10,358 nt of DNA from Burkholderiales bacterium (GTDB lineage Bacteria; Pseudomonadota; Gammaproteobacteria; Burkholderiales; JAEUOS01), in the NCBI GenBank assembly GCA_947456845.1, contig CANGUJ010000104.1, forward strand, positions 1 through 10,358, written 5' to 3'. The notes under the pieces are model-generated. The model ran no database searches. It was not told the DNA's origin and worked only from the letters and a program-made list of their open reading frames with translations. Shown here one piece after another: positions 1-5,800 of this stretch. The position numbers and the translations under genes are program-made. How positions within the stretch are numbered: the first letter of the stretch is position 1; every line of letters begins with the position of its first letter.

Positions 1-1
1 G

Positions 2-250
2 AAGGCGCTGGTGCCCATGCTCGCCTTCGCCGTCGGCCTGTGGGGGCTGGGGCTGGGCGGCGGATACCTGCTCGCCTATACCGACACCCTGGGATCCGCG
101 CGCGGGGCGCCGGGCTTCTGGATCGGCGCCATCATCGGGATGGCGGTGGCGGCTGCCTCGGTGACGTTGTACTTCGCGCGCGTCAGCCGCGCCGCGCTTG
201 AGGGCGGCGCGGCGGAACGCGCAGTGCCGACGCTCCAGGGACATGCCTGA
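2..250 (+). CDS. MATE family efflux transporter, C-terminal fragment (5' end outside window)
   Basis: The reading frame is open from the first bases and ends at TGA 248-250, giving the last 82 residues of a membrane protein. Two hydrophobic helices are visible: one around the Gly-rich GLWGLGLGGGYLLAY, and one around GFWIGAIIGMAVAAASVTLY, followed by a short polar tail. The short linker with a GAPGFWIG motif between them matches the last two of twelve helices in NorM-type MATE transporters, which export cationic drugs across the inner membrane in exchange for Na+ or H+. GTG 11 and ATG 17 are internal codons, not starts, because homology continues upstream. The stop overlaps the start of the next gene. 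The family call rests on this C-terminal pattern only, and substrate cannot be inferred. Confidence 0.75.
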   Translation, partial: KALVPMLAFAVGLWGLGLGGGYLLAYTDTLGSARGAPGFWIGAIIGMAVAAASVTLYFARVSRAALEGGAAERAVPTLQGHA

Positions 251-635
251 ACCGCGCACCCGCCGAGTTATGTGGCACACCATCGGCCTGGCGCTGGTGG
301 CTTTCGTCGTTTACCAGTCGCTCACCCCGGCGCCTCTGGAAGTCGAACTGGGGGAGGGCAACCGCCTGGGGCATCTTCTGGCCTACGGCACGCTGATGGG
401 GTGGTATGCGCAGCTGCACGAACGACACGCCACGCGGATTCGGCTCGCAGCCGGGTTTGTGGCCATGGGCATCGTTCTTGAGTTCCTCCAGGCGGCCACC
501 GGATACCGGACACTGGACCCGGCGGACGCGGTTGCCAACACCTTCGGGGTGGGGCTGGGCTGGCTGCTGGCGCCGCCGAGGCTGCCGAATGCCATGTCGC
601 TGGCGGAGCGCCTGCTCGACAAAAAAGCCCCGTGA
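243..635 (+). CDS. VanZ-like small integral membrane protein
   Basis: This is a 130-residue protein with about four hydrophobic segments (roughly residues 11-28, 42-57, 67-84 and 97-110). The layout fits the VanZ-like family: a conserved His in the second segment (GHLLAYGTL, H44), then E80, Q83, R89, D92, D95 and N99 in an E-xx-Q ... R ... D-xx-D-xx-AN-xx-G pattern. The usual Asp-Lys before the conserved His reads Asn-Arg here. VanZ itself gives low-level teicoplanin resistance, but most homologues have no known role, so no function is assigned. I chose ATG 243, which overlaps the upstream transporter stop by 8 nt. An in-frame TTG at 198 would add 15 Arg-rich residues and overlap the transporter by 53 nt, and ATG 270 is also possible. 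The overlap suggests cotranscription with the transporter. Confidence 0.7.
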   Translation: MPEPRTRRVMWHTIGLALVAFVVYQSLTPAPLEVELGEGNRLGHLLAYGTLMGWYAQLHERHATRIRLAAGFVAMGIVLEFLQAATGYRTLDPADAVANTFGVGLGWLLAPPRLPNAMSLAERLLDKKAP

Positions 636-657
636 TGTTGTCGTGGCGCAGCGCGCC

Positions 658-1122
658 TCAGGTCCAACCGCGCCCTACGAATACGATCACGGTGGTAATG
701 AAACCGAGCACCAGGTTGAGCAGCACCAGCTGACGGATCTGGTTCATCGCCGCACCGCCGGCGGGCCAGTCATGCGCCGCGACCGCGGCCCGCAAGCGCC
801 GGTAGGCGGCGAAGCGGATGTGACCAAAAATCGCCATCATCAACACGCCGAGCGCGGACATGGCGTGAATGTGCGGCCCGATGCGCCCGCCATTGCCGGC
901 GAACAGCACCATGATGGCCACGCCGCTCACCAGTATCAGCAGGATGCTCACCGACACCCATGTGAAAAAGCGCCCCAGCGTCGCGGCGAGCAGCGGCAGG
1001 CGCAGCGGCGGTTGCAGCAGTTCAGCGGCCGACGGCCGCAAGGCCATGTGGGCGAAGAACATGCCGCCCACCCAGACGATCACGCCGAGCAGATGCACCA
1101 ACAGCCAGAGGCTGTAGGTCAC
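658..1122 (-). CDS. CopD-like four-helix membrane protein
   Basis: This is a 154-residue protein with four predicted transmembrane helices (about residues 4-27, 50-75, 83-107 and 130-150). The N-terminus, with WLLVHLLGVIVWVGG followed by FFAHMALRP, is typical of short CopD-domain proteins (copper-resistance D-like). Histidines lie in or beside the helices at H10, H25, H84, H86 and H101, which could bind a metal or haem, but no ligand is shown. The function of these stand-alone short proteins is poorly defined, so copper transport should not be assumed. The start is GTG. Its first bases overlap the rnhB stop (GTGA, 4 nt), which implies translational coupling and places this as the last gene of the minus-strand cluster. 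The stop lies 22 nt from the convergent VanZ-like gene. Confidence 0.7.
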   Translation of the reverse strand: MTYSLWLLVHLLGVIVWVGGMFFAHMALRPSAAELLQPPLRLPLLAATLGRFFTWVSVSILLILVSGVAIMVLFAGNGGRIGPHIHAMSALGVLMMAIFGHIRFAAYRRLRAAVAAHDWPAGGAAMNQIRQLVLLNLVLGFITTVIVFVGRGWT

Positions 1123-1799
1123 AGCAGGTCCGCCAGGTTGTGCCTGACAGGCGCGAAGCTGCGACGGTGCGCGGGACAGGCGCCGAACTCGCGGATCTTG
1201 GCCAGGTGCAGCTGGGTCGCGTAGCCCTTGTGCCGCTCGAACGCGTATTCCGGGTATGTTTTGGCCAGGGCCACGAGCTCGCGATCGCGCGCCGACTTGG
1301 CGAGGATGGAAGCCGCCGATATCGCCGCCACCTGGGCGTCACCCTTGATGATGGCGCGCGTGGTGTAGGGCAACGTCGGCGCCTGGTTGCCGTCGACCCA
1401 GACCTCGTCCGGATTGACCAGCAGTTTCTCCACGGCACGACGCATCGCCAGAAGCGTGGCCTGCAGGATGTTGATGCGGTCGATCTCTTCGACGGACGCC
1501 GATGCCACGCCGAAGGCGAGCGCGTCGGTCTGGATTTTCACCGCCAGCTTCTCGCGCCTGGACGCCGTGAGCTTCTTGGAATCGTCCAGCCCGCGAATCG
1601 GGCGCGAGGGGTTGAGCACCACCGCAGCCGCGTACACCGGCCCGGCGAGCGGGCCGCGTCCGGCCTCGTCCACACCGCAGATGAGAAGGCCCTTGCTGGG
1701 GGGCGGGCGCCGCAAGGCCTTGACCTTGCGCGCGCGTTTGTCCACGCCGGCCAGCAGGTCGGGCTGAATGTCCTCCGGCAGAGCGGCATCGCGCACCAT
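1119..1799 (-). CDS. rnhB: Ribonuclease HII
   Basis: This enzyme cleaves the RNA strand of RNA/DNA hybrids and nicks 5' of single ribonucleotides in duplex DNA, starting ribonucleotide excision repair in the cytoplasm. The 226-residue product has the signature GVDEAGRGPLAGPV at residues 42-55 with D44 and E45. The remaining acidic ligands are D136 (VDGN) and D154 (KGD), equivalent to E. coli D16, E17, D108 and D126. The SAASILAKSARDRE block follows the last of these. All four acidic residues are present, so it should be active. The ATG start gives about 37 residues before the catalytic core, a basic segment longer than in E. coli (198 aa). In-frame GTG (V19) and TTG (L29) codons are alternatives, and no clear Shine-Dalgarno site decides between them. 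It lies 9 nt after lpxB and overlaps the CopD-like gene by 4 nt. The position after lpxB is the usual one in proteobacteria. Confidence 0.96.
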   Translation of the reverse strand: MVRDAALPEDIQPDLLAGVDKRARKVKALRRPPPSKGLLICGVDEAGRGPLAGPVYAAAVVLNPSRPIRGLDDSKKLTASRREKLAVKIQTDALAFGVASASVEEIDRINILQATLLAMRRAVEKLLVNPDEVWVDGNQAPTLPYTTRAIIKGDAQVAAISAASILAKSARDRELVALAKTYPEYAFERHKGYATQLHLAKIREFGACPAHRRSFAPVRHNLADLL

Positions 1800-1808
1800 G
1801 CGCGGATT

Positions 1809-2993
1809 CTACGCGGGGCCGGACGCGCGCGCCTCCGGCGCCGCGACCGCCGGGAAGAACCGCGCGGCGATGGCCCCGGCGGCGCGCGTGGGCATGCCGC
1901 AGCGCAGTTCTTCGTGCAAGCGTGCAAACCGCGCTTCGATGCTTGTGCGAAGGGTTGGGTCCGCGATCAGGTTCGCCAGCGCCTGGGCGAGGTTCTCGGG
2001 CGTCGCGTCATCCTGCAAGAACTCGGGAACGATGAACTCGCCACACAGGATGTTCGGCAGGCCAACCCATGGCTGGTACTTCATGCGGCGCATCATCTCC
2101 CACGAGATGCGCGCCATGTTGTAGGCGATGACCATGGGCCGCTTGAACAAGGCTGCCTCGAGCGTGGCGGTACCGCTGGCCACCAGGGCGACGTCGCAGG
2201 CCGCAAGTGCGGTGTGCGAGTCGCGCGGCGCAAGCACGAAACCGGCAGCATCCGCGCCGCACTCGCGCACTGCATCATTCCACTGGGTGGCAGTCGCCTC
2301 GCTGGCTAGCGGAACCACGAAACGCACGCCGGGCATGGCGCGCGCCAGGCCAACCGCGGCGCGGACGAACCGCTCGGCCAGGTATTTCAGTTCCGACTGC
2401 CGGCTGCCCGGCAGGAGCGCCACCACCAGTCCAGCATCAGGAAGGCCGAGGCGGGCGCGCGCGCCTGCACGATCCGGAACTTGCGCGATGACATCGGCCA
2501 GCGGGTGGCCGACATAGGTGGCGCTGATGCCGGCGTCCCGGTAGAGCTTTTCCTCGAAGGGGAAGACGCACAGCATCTCCTCGCAGGCGGCGCGGATGTT
2601 CGTGATGCGTTCACCGCGCCACGCCCAGATCGACGGGCTGATGAAGTGTGCGGTGCGCACCCCGCCGGCCCGCAGCCGCGTTTCGAGATCAAGATTGAAG
2701 TCGGGCGCGTCAACGCCGATGAACAGGTCGGGCGGATCGGCCAGCAGACGCTCCGTCAGGGCACGCCGGATGCCGGTGATTTCGCGGTAATGGCGCAGCA
2801 CTTCCACATAGCCGCGCACCGCAAGCTTGTCGGACGGCCACCATGCGGCGAAGCCGGCCGCCTGCATGCGCGGCCCGCCGATGCCGCAGAAGGCAGCGCC
2901 CGGCAGGCGCGCCGCAAGCGCCGTGATCAGGTGGGCGGCGAGCAGGTCGCCGGAGGCCTCGCCCGCGACCAACGCGATGCGCGGCGCGGCCAT
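1809..2993 (-). CDS. lpxB: Lipid-A-disaccharide synthase
   Basis: LpxB is a GT19 glycosyltransferase at the inner face of the cytoplasmic membrane. It joins UDP-2,3-diacylglucosamine and 2,3-diacylglucosamine-1-phosphate (lipid X) to make the beta-1,6 disaccharide of lipid A. The product has 394 residues, against about 382 in E. coli. Family blocks appear in order: GEASGD (11-16), GIGGPRM (37-43), GVDAPDFN (93-100, including D98, the position of the E. coli catalytic Asp), SPSIWAW (119-125), VGHPLAD (161-167), LLPGSR (193-198), SGTATLEAA (273-281) and PNILCGEFIVPEFLQ (313-327). The C-terminus is Ala-rich and poorly conserved. The ATG is 5 nt after the lpxA stop. The partner genes lpxC, lpxH and lpxK are not in this window. 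Confidence 0.98.
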   Translation of the reverse strand: MAAPRIALVAGEASGDLLAAHLITALAARLPGAAFCGIGGPRMQAAGFAAWWPSDKLAVRGYVEVLRHYREITGIRRALTERLLADPPDLFIGVDAPDFNLDLETRLRAGGVRTAHFISPSIWAWRGERITNIRAACEEMLCVFPFEEKLYRDAGISATYVGHPLADVIAQVPDRAGARARLGLPDAGLVVALLPGSRQSELKYLAERFVRAAVGLARAMPGVRFVVPLASEATATQWNDAVRECGADAAGFVLAPRDSHTALAACDVALVASGTATLEAALFKRPMVIAYNMARISWEMMRRMKYQPWVGLPNILCGEFIVPEFLQDDATPENLAQALANLIADPTLRTSIEARFARLHEELRCGMPTRAAGAIAARFFPAVAAPEARASGPA

Positions 2994-2998
2994 AGCGG

Positions 2999-3775
2999 TC
3001 AGCGCATGATGCCGCGCGTGGAGGCTGCGACAAAATCCGACAGCAGCGCCACTTCGGAATAGAGCGCGCCCTGTGCGGCGAGTTCGCGGCGCGCCTGGTC
3101 AAGCAGCAGGCCGTTCTTGTAAAGGGTCTTGTAGGCGCGGCGCACGTTTTCGATCTGCTCCGGCGCATAGGCGCGACGCTTGAGCCCCTCGCTGTTGATG
3201 CCGTGCGGCGCGGCGGGATTGCCGGAACATGTGACGTACGGCGGCAGATCCTTGAACAGGATGGCGCCCATCGCACACATTGAATGCGCGCCGATGCGCA
3301 CGAACTGATGCACGACGGTGAACCCGCCGAGGATCGCCCAGTCACCCACGTGGACATGGCCGGCCAGCTGCGCGTTGTTGGCGAAGATGGTGTGGTTGCC
3401 CACCTGGCAATCATGCGCGAGATGCACGTAGGCCATGATCCAGTTGTCGTTGCCGACCCGGGTCGCGCCCGCGTCCTGCGCCGTGCCGCGGTTGAAGGTG
3501 CAGAACTCGCGGATCGTGTTGTTGTCGCCGATCTCCAGGCGGGTCGGCTCGCCCGCGTATTTCTTGTCCTGCGGCGCCGCCCCGAGGGACGCGAATTGCC
3601 AGATGCGGTTGCCGCGGCCGATCGACGTGGGGCCCTCGATGACGCAATGCGGCCCCACCCGGGTACCGGAATCTATGCTTACGCCGGCGCCGATCACCGC
3701 GTAGGGCCCGATTTCAACATCATCAGCCAGTTCTGCGGCCGGGTCGATGACGGCGGTCGGATGGATGCGCGACAT
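2999..3775 (-). CDS. lpxA: UDP-N-acetylglucosamine 3-O-acyltransferase
   Basis: LpxA catalyses the first step of lipid A synthesis, moving a 3-hydroxyacyl chain from ACP to the 3-OH of UDP-GlcNAc in the cytoplasm as a homotrimer. The product has 258 residues (E. coli 262). An N-terminal left-handed beta-helix of hexapeptide repeats (about 1-185) is followed by a helical domain containing GINSEGLKRRAY. The catalytic His is H121 (VHLAHDC), equal to E. coli H125, with H118 (=H122), H140 (=H144) and H156 (=H160) also kept. The acyl-length ruler residue, Gly173 in E. coli, is Met169 here (HSMCAMGA), as in the Pseudomonas aeruginosa enzyme that prefers a 10-carbon chain. I infer a C10 3-hydroxyacyl preference. 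It starts 16 nt after fabZ and no strong Shine-Dalgarno site is visible. Confidence 0.98.
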   Translation of the reverse strand: MSRIHPTAVIDPAAELADDVEIGPYAVIGAGVSIDSGTRVGPHCVIEGPTSIGRGNRIWQFASLGAAPQDKKYAGEPTRLEIGDNNTIREFCTFNRGTAQDAGATRVGNDNWIMAYVHLAHDCQVGNHTIFANNAQLAGHVHVGDWAILGGFTVVHQFVRIGAHSMCAMGAILFKDLPPYVTCSGNPAAPHGINSEGLKRRAYAPEQIENVRRAYKTLYKNGLLLDQARRELAAQGALYSEVALLSDFVAASTRGIMR

Positions 3776-3791
3776 GCTGGTCAGCGCGCCG

Positions 3792-4247
3792 TCAGGCGCC
3801 TTCGATGGTGCGGACCGTGCACATCAGGCCGGCCTCGGTGGCAAGCTGGCCGTCGACCCGCGCCTCGGCCTTGAACTTCCACAGTCCGCGCCGCACCGGA
3901 CCGTCGATCGCGACGTGCAGATGCAACTGGTCGCCCGGGCTGACCGGACGCTTGAAGCGCGCATCGTCGATTCCGACGAAGTAATAGACCGACTTGTCAT
4001 CGGGACGGTTTCCCAGGGTCTTGAACGACAGGATGGCCGCCGCCTGGGCCAGCGCCTCAAGAATCAGCACGCCGGGCATGACCGGATGGTGTGGAAAATG
4101 GCCGGTGAAGAACGGTTCGTTGATCGAGACATTCTTCACCGCATGGATATGGGATGAGGGCGTGACGTCCAGCACGCGGTCGACCAGCAGCATCGGGTAA
4201 CGGTGCGGCAGGTGATCGAGAATGGCCCGGATATCCATGGTGTTCAT
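3792..4247 (-). CDS. fabZ: 3-hydroxyacyl-[acyl-carrier-protein] dehydratase FabZ
   Basis: FabZ dehydrates 3-hydroxyacyl-ACP to trans-2-enoyl-ACP in fatty acid elongation. It competes with LpxA and LpxD for the same 3-hydroxyacyl-ACP pool, which explains its place between their genes. The 151-residue product is a single hotdog domain. It has the LPHRYPMLLVDRV start block (13-25), the active-site His H50 in GHFPHHPVMPG and the active-site Glu E64 in VLILEALAQ, matching H49 and E63 of the P. aeruginosa enzyme. I chose ATG 4247 because a GGAG lies 8 nt upstream and because it overlaps the lpxD stop as ATGA. The open frame continues 40 codons further upstream to 4367, but only across the end of lpxD. 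A second ATG at codon 4 is possible. Confidence 0.98.
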   Translation of the reverse strand: MNTMDIRAILDHLPHRYPMLLVDRVLDVTPSSHIHAVKNVSINEPFFTGHFPHHPVMPGVLILEALAQAAAILSFKTLGNRPDDKSVYYFVGIDDARFKRPVSPGDQLHLHVAIDGPVRRGLWKFKAEARVDGQLATEAGLMCTVRTIEGA

Positions 4248-5230
4248 TGCTTCTTCTCCAGCGTCGCCAGACGCTCTTCGAGTTCTGCGAGGCGCGTCGC
4301 CATCGCCTCGAGCTGGCGCAGATGCGCCGCACTCTTGAGCCATTCCCGCTGCGGTGCCAGCGGCCATGCGCCCCCGTAGGTCCCCGATTCGGTGATCGAC
4401 TTGGTCACAAGCGCCCCGGCGGATATGTTGACCCGGTCGGCAATGGTGAGATGCCCCAGGATGACCGCGCCGCCGCCCACGGTGCAGTAGCGGCCGATGG
4501 CGGCGCTGCCGGCGACGCCGACGCAGCCGGCCATCGCGGTATGCGCGCCTATGCTGACGTTATGGCCGATCTGGATCTGGTTATCGAGTTTCACGCCATC
4601 CTCGATCACGGTGTCGCCGAGCGCACCGCGGTCGATGGTGGTGCCGGCGCCGATCTCGACGTCGTCGCCGATGACCACGGTGCCGGTCTGCGGAATCTTG
4701 ATCCAGCGCCCCCCTTCATTGGCAAAACCGAAGCCGTCGCTGCCGATGGCGGCCTGCGCGTGGATCATCGCACGCTCGCCGATGCGCACGCGTGCCAGTA
4801 CCGCGGCGTGCGGATACAGGACGCTGCCCGCGCCGATCTGCGCCTCGTCGGACACCACCGCATGCGCGCCGATGGATACGCCCTTGCCCAAGCGCGCCGT
4901 GGGTGCCACGTGCGCGGTCGGATGGATGCCGGGAGGCTGCGCGGGATGCGGGTCGAGCAGCTGAGCGACGCGGGCGAAACAGGCGTAGGGGTTGTCATGC
5001 AGCAGGCTGGGGCGCGAATCCAGGTTCGCGTCACGCCGGCCAAGGATCAGCGCGCTGGCGCGGGAGGCTGCGACGTCCCGGCGGTATCTGGGGTTGGCGA
5101 GAAAGGCAATCTCGCCCTCAACCGCCGCCTTCAGGGTGGCGACGCGATGGATCTTGGTGTCGCCATTCCCCTGCAGGGCCGCCCCGGTGCGCTCGGCCAG
5201 AAATGCCAGTGACACCGGGCCGAGCGCCAT
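4244..5230 (-). CDS. lpxD: UDP-3-O-(3-hydroxyacyl)glucosamine N-acyltransferase
   Basis: LpxD adds the second 3-hydroxyacyl chain, to the 2-amino group of UDP-3-O-acylglucosamine, using acyl-ACP, as a cytoplasmic homotrimer. It has 328 residues. The N-terminal uridine-binding domain (about 1-100) contains the EGEIAFLANPRY block. A left-handed beta-helix of hexapeptide repeats (about 101-285) follows, with GSDGFGFA (163-170) and DRGALGDTVI (200-209). The C-terminal alpha-helical tail (about 300-328) is rich in Leu, Glu and Ala in a coiled-coil pattern. The catalytic His is H223 (IGHNVSIG), equal to E. coli H239, and H260 matches E. coli H276. The acyl-pocket residue Met290 of E. coli aligns with Leu274. 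The ATG lies 10 nt after skp with no obvious Shine-Dalgarno site, so reinitiation after skp is plausible. It overlaps fabZ by 4 nt. Confidence 0.98.
   Translation of the reverse strand: MALGPVSLAFLAERTGAALQGNGDTKIHRVATLKAAVEGEIAFLANPRYRRDVAASRASALILGRRDANLDSRPSLLHDNPYACFARVAQLLDPHPAQPPGIHPTAHVAPTARLGKGVSIGAHAVVSDEAQIGAGSVLYPHAAVLARVRIGERAMIHAQAAIGSDGFGFANEGGRWIKIPQTGTVVIGDDVEIGAGTTIDRGALGDTVIEDGVKLDNQIQIGHNVSIGAHTAMAGCVGVAGSAAIGRYCTVGGGAVILGHLTIADRVNISAGALVTKSITESGTYGGAWPLAPQREWLKSAAHLRQLEAMATRLAELEERLATLEKKQ
4256..4259 (-). promoter_or_regulatory. Ribosome binding site of fabZ
   Basis: On the minus strand a GGAG lies 8 nt before ATG 4247, inside the last codons of lpxD. It fixes the fabZ start at the ATGA overlap and argues against the longer open frame upstream. 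Confidence 0.7.
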
Positions 5231-5240
5231 GGCGCGGGAA

Positions 5241-5750
5241 CTACTTGGTCTCTGCCAGGACCTTGAGCACCTTGTCGGTCAGGTCGAGCTTGGGATTGGC
5301 GTAGGCTGCATCCTGGAAAACGGCGTCAAGCCCTTCCTTTTCGGCAATCTGCTTCAAGGCGCGGTTGGCGGCTTGGAGCACGGTGGAAAACTCCTCGTTG
5401 CGGCGCCGATTGACGTCCTCATTGAATTCGCGCTGCTTGCGGTTGACATCGAGTTCGAGATCGCCGAGCGCACGCTGTCGCTGGTTGCGCTGGGTTTCGT
5501 TCATGACAGGCAGGTCCTTCTGAAACCGCTCCCCCTCGGTGCGCAAACGCGCGGTGAGTTCGTTGAGTTCTCGCTCGCGGCGCGAAAACTCGCCCTCGAG
5601 CTTTTTCTCGGCGCGCTTGGCAGCGTCCGACTCGCGGAAAATGCGCTCGGTATTGACGAAACCGATGCGGCTTTGCGCGAAGGCCGATCCCGACATCAGC
5701 AGAGCGGCCAAGGCCGCGGCAAAAATCCCAGCTTTTCGATTCAAGCCCAT
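5241..5750 (-). CDS. skp: Periplasmic chaperone Skp (OmpH family)
   Basis: Skp holds unfolded outer-membrane proteins in the periplasm and delivers them towards the BAM complex, acting as a trimer with long coiled-coil arms. The product has 169 residues. It carries a signal peptide (basic NRK, hydrophobic core, SAFA cut at about residue 25/26), then the beta-strand SRIGFVNTERIF. A long charged helical hairpin (about 42-135, rich in Arg, Glu, Lys and Gln) follows, with a C-terminal strand region near DAVFQDAAYANPKLDLT. The listed ATG has GGGAG only 1 nt upstream, too close for normal initiation. TTG at 5744 (third codon) sits 7 nt from it and would start MNRKAGIF. The mature protein is the same either way. 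The gene lies 50 nt downstream of bamA, the insertase it serves, and 10 nt before lpxD. Confidence 0.95.
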   Translation of the reverse strand: MGLNRKAGIFAAALAALLMSGSAFAQSRIGFVNTERIFRESDAAKRAEKKLEGEFSRRERELNELTARLRTEGERFQKDLPVMNETQRNQRQRALGDLELDVNRKQREFNEDVNRRRNEEFSTVLQAANRALKQIAEKEGLDAVFQDAAYANPKLDLTDKVLKVLAETK

Positions 5751-5800
5751 ACTCCCGTTATACCAACACTACTTATTTTGCCACGCGCGGTCCGGCTCTG
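5751..5800 (-). other. AT-rich bamA-skp spacer
   Basis: This is the longest gap in the minus-strand cluster. Its skp-proximal half is AT-rich in an otherwise GC-rich region and contains TGGTATAAC, an extended -10-like string, just before the skp ribosome binding site. No good -35 element is seen, and the predicted transcript start would fall at the skp start codon, so promoter activity is doubtful. I see no strong hairpin. Confidence 0.4.
5752..5756 (-). promoter_or_regulatory. Ribosome binding site of skp, start-deciding
   Basis: The minus strand reads GGGAG, then one base, then ATG 5750. Spacing to that ATG is 1 nt, but to the in-frame TTG at 5744 it is 7 nt, within the usual range. The site is a strong Shine-Dalgarno match and makes the TTG a serious candidate for the true start. 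Confidence 0.55.

Noticed and set aside
621..657. Rho-independent terminator for the CopD-like gene
   Set aside because: The GC stem and the minus-strand T run are about 19 nt apart, so they do not form a standard terminator.
1140..2309. A 389-codon plus-strand open frame across rnhB and lpxB
   Set aside because: It crosses two well-supported genes on the other strand. Its Arg- and Gly-rich translation is typical of a shadow frame.
4248..4367. N-terminal extension of FabZ by 40 residues
   Set aside because: It lies inside the end of lpxD, is Ala- and Arg-rich without FabZ homology, and has no ribosome binding site. ATG 4247 has one.
4247..5212. Plus-strand open frame opposite lpxD
   Set aside because: It is antisense to a complete LpxD with catalytic residues, has no domain of its own, and is explained by GC-rich codon bias.
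2999..5230. Possible DNA repeats in lpxA and lpxD
   Set aside because: The periodicity is the hexapeptide beta-helix of both acyltransferases at protein level; the DNA is not a direct repeat array.
5765..5790. Sigma-54-like promoter (TGGCA) in the bamA-skp spacer
   Set aside because: TGGCA is present on the minus strand, but the required GC or TTGC element at -12 spacing is absent.
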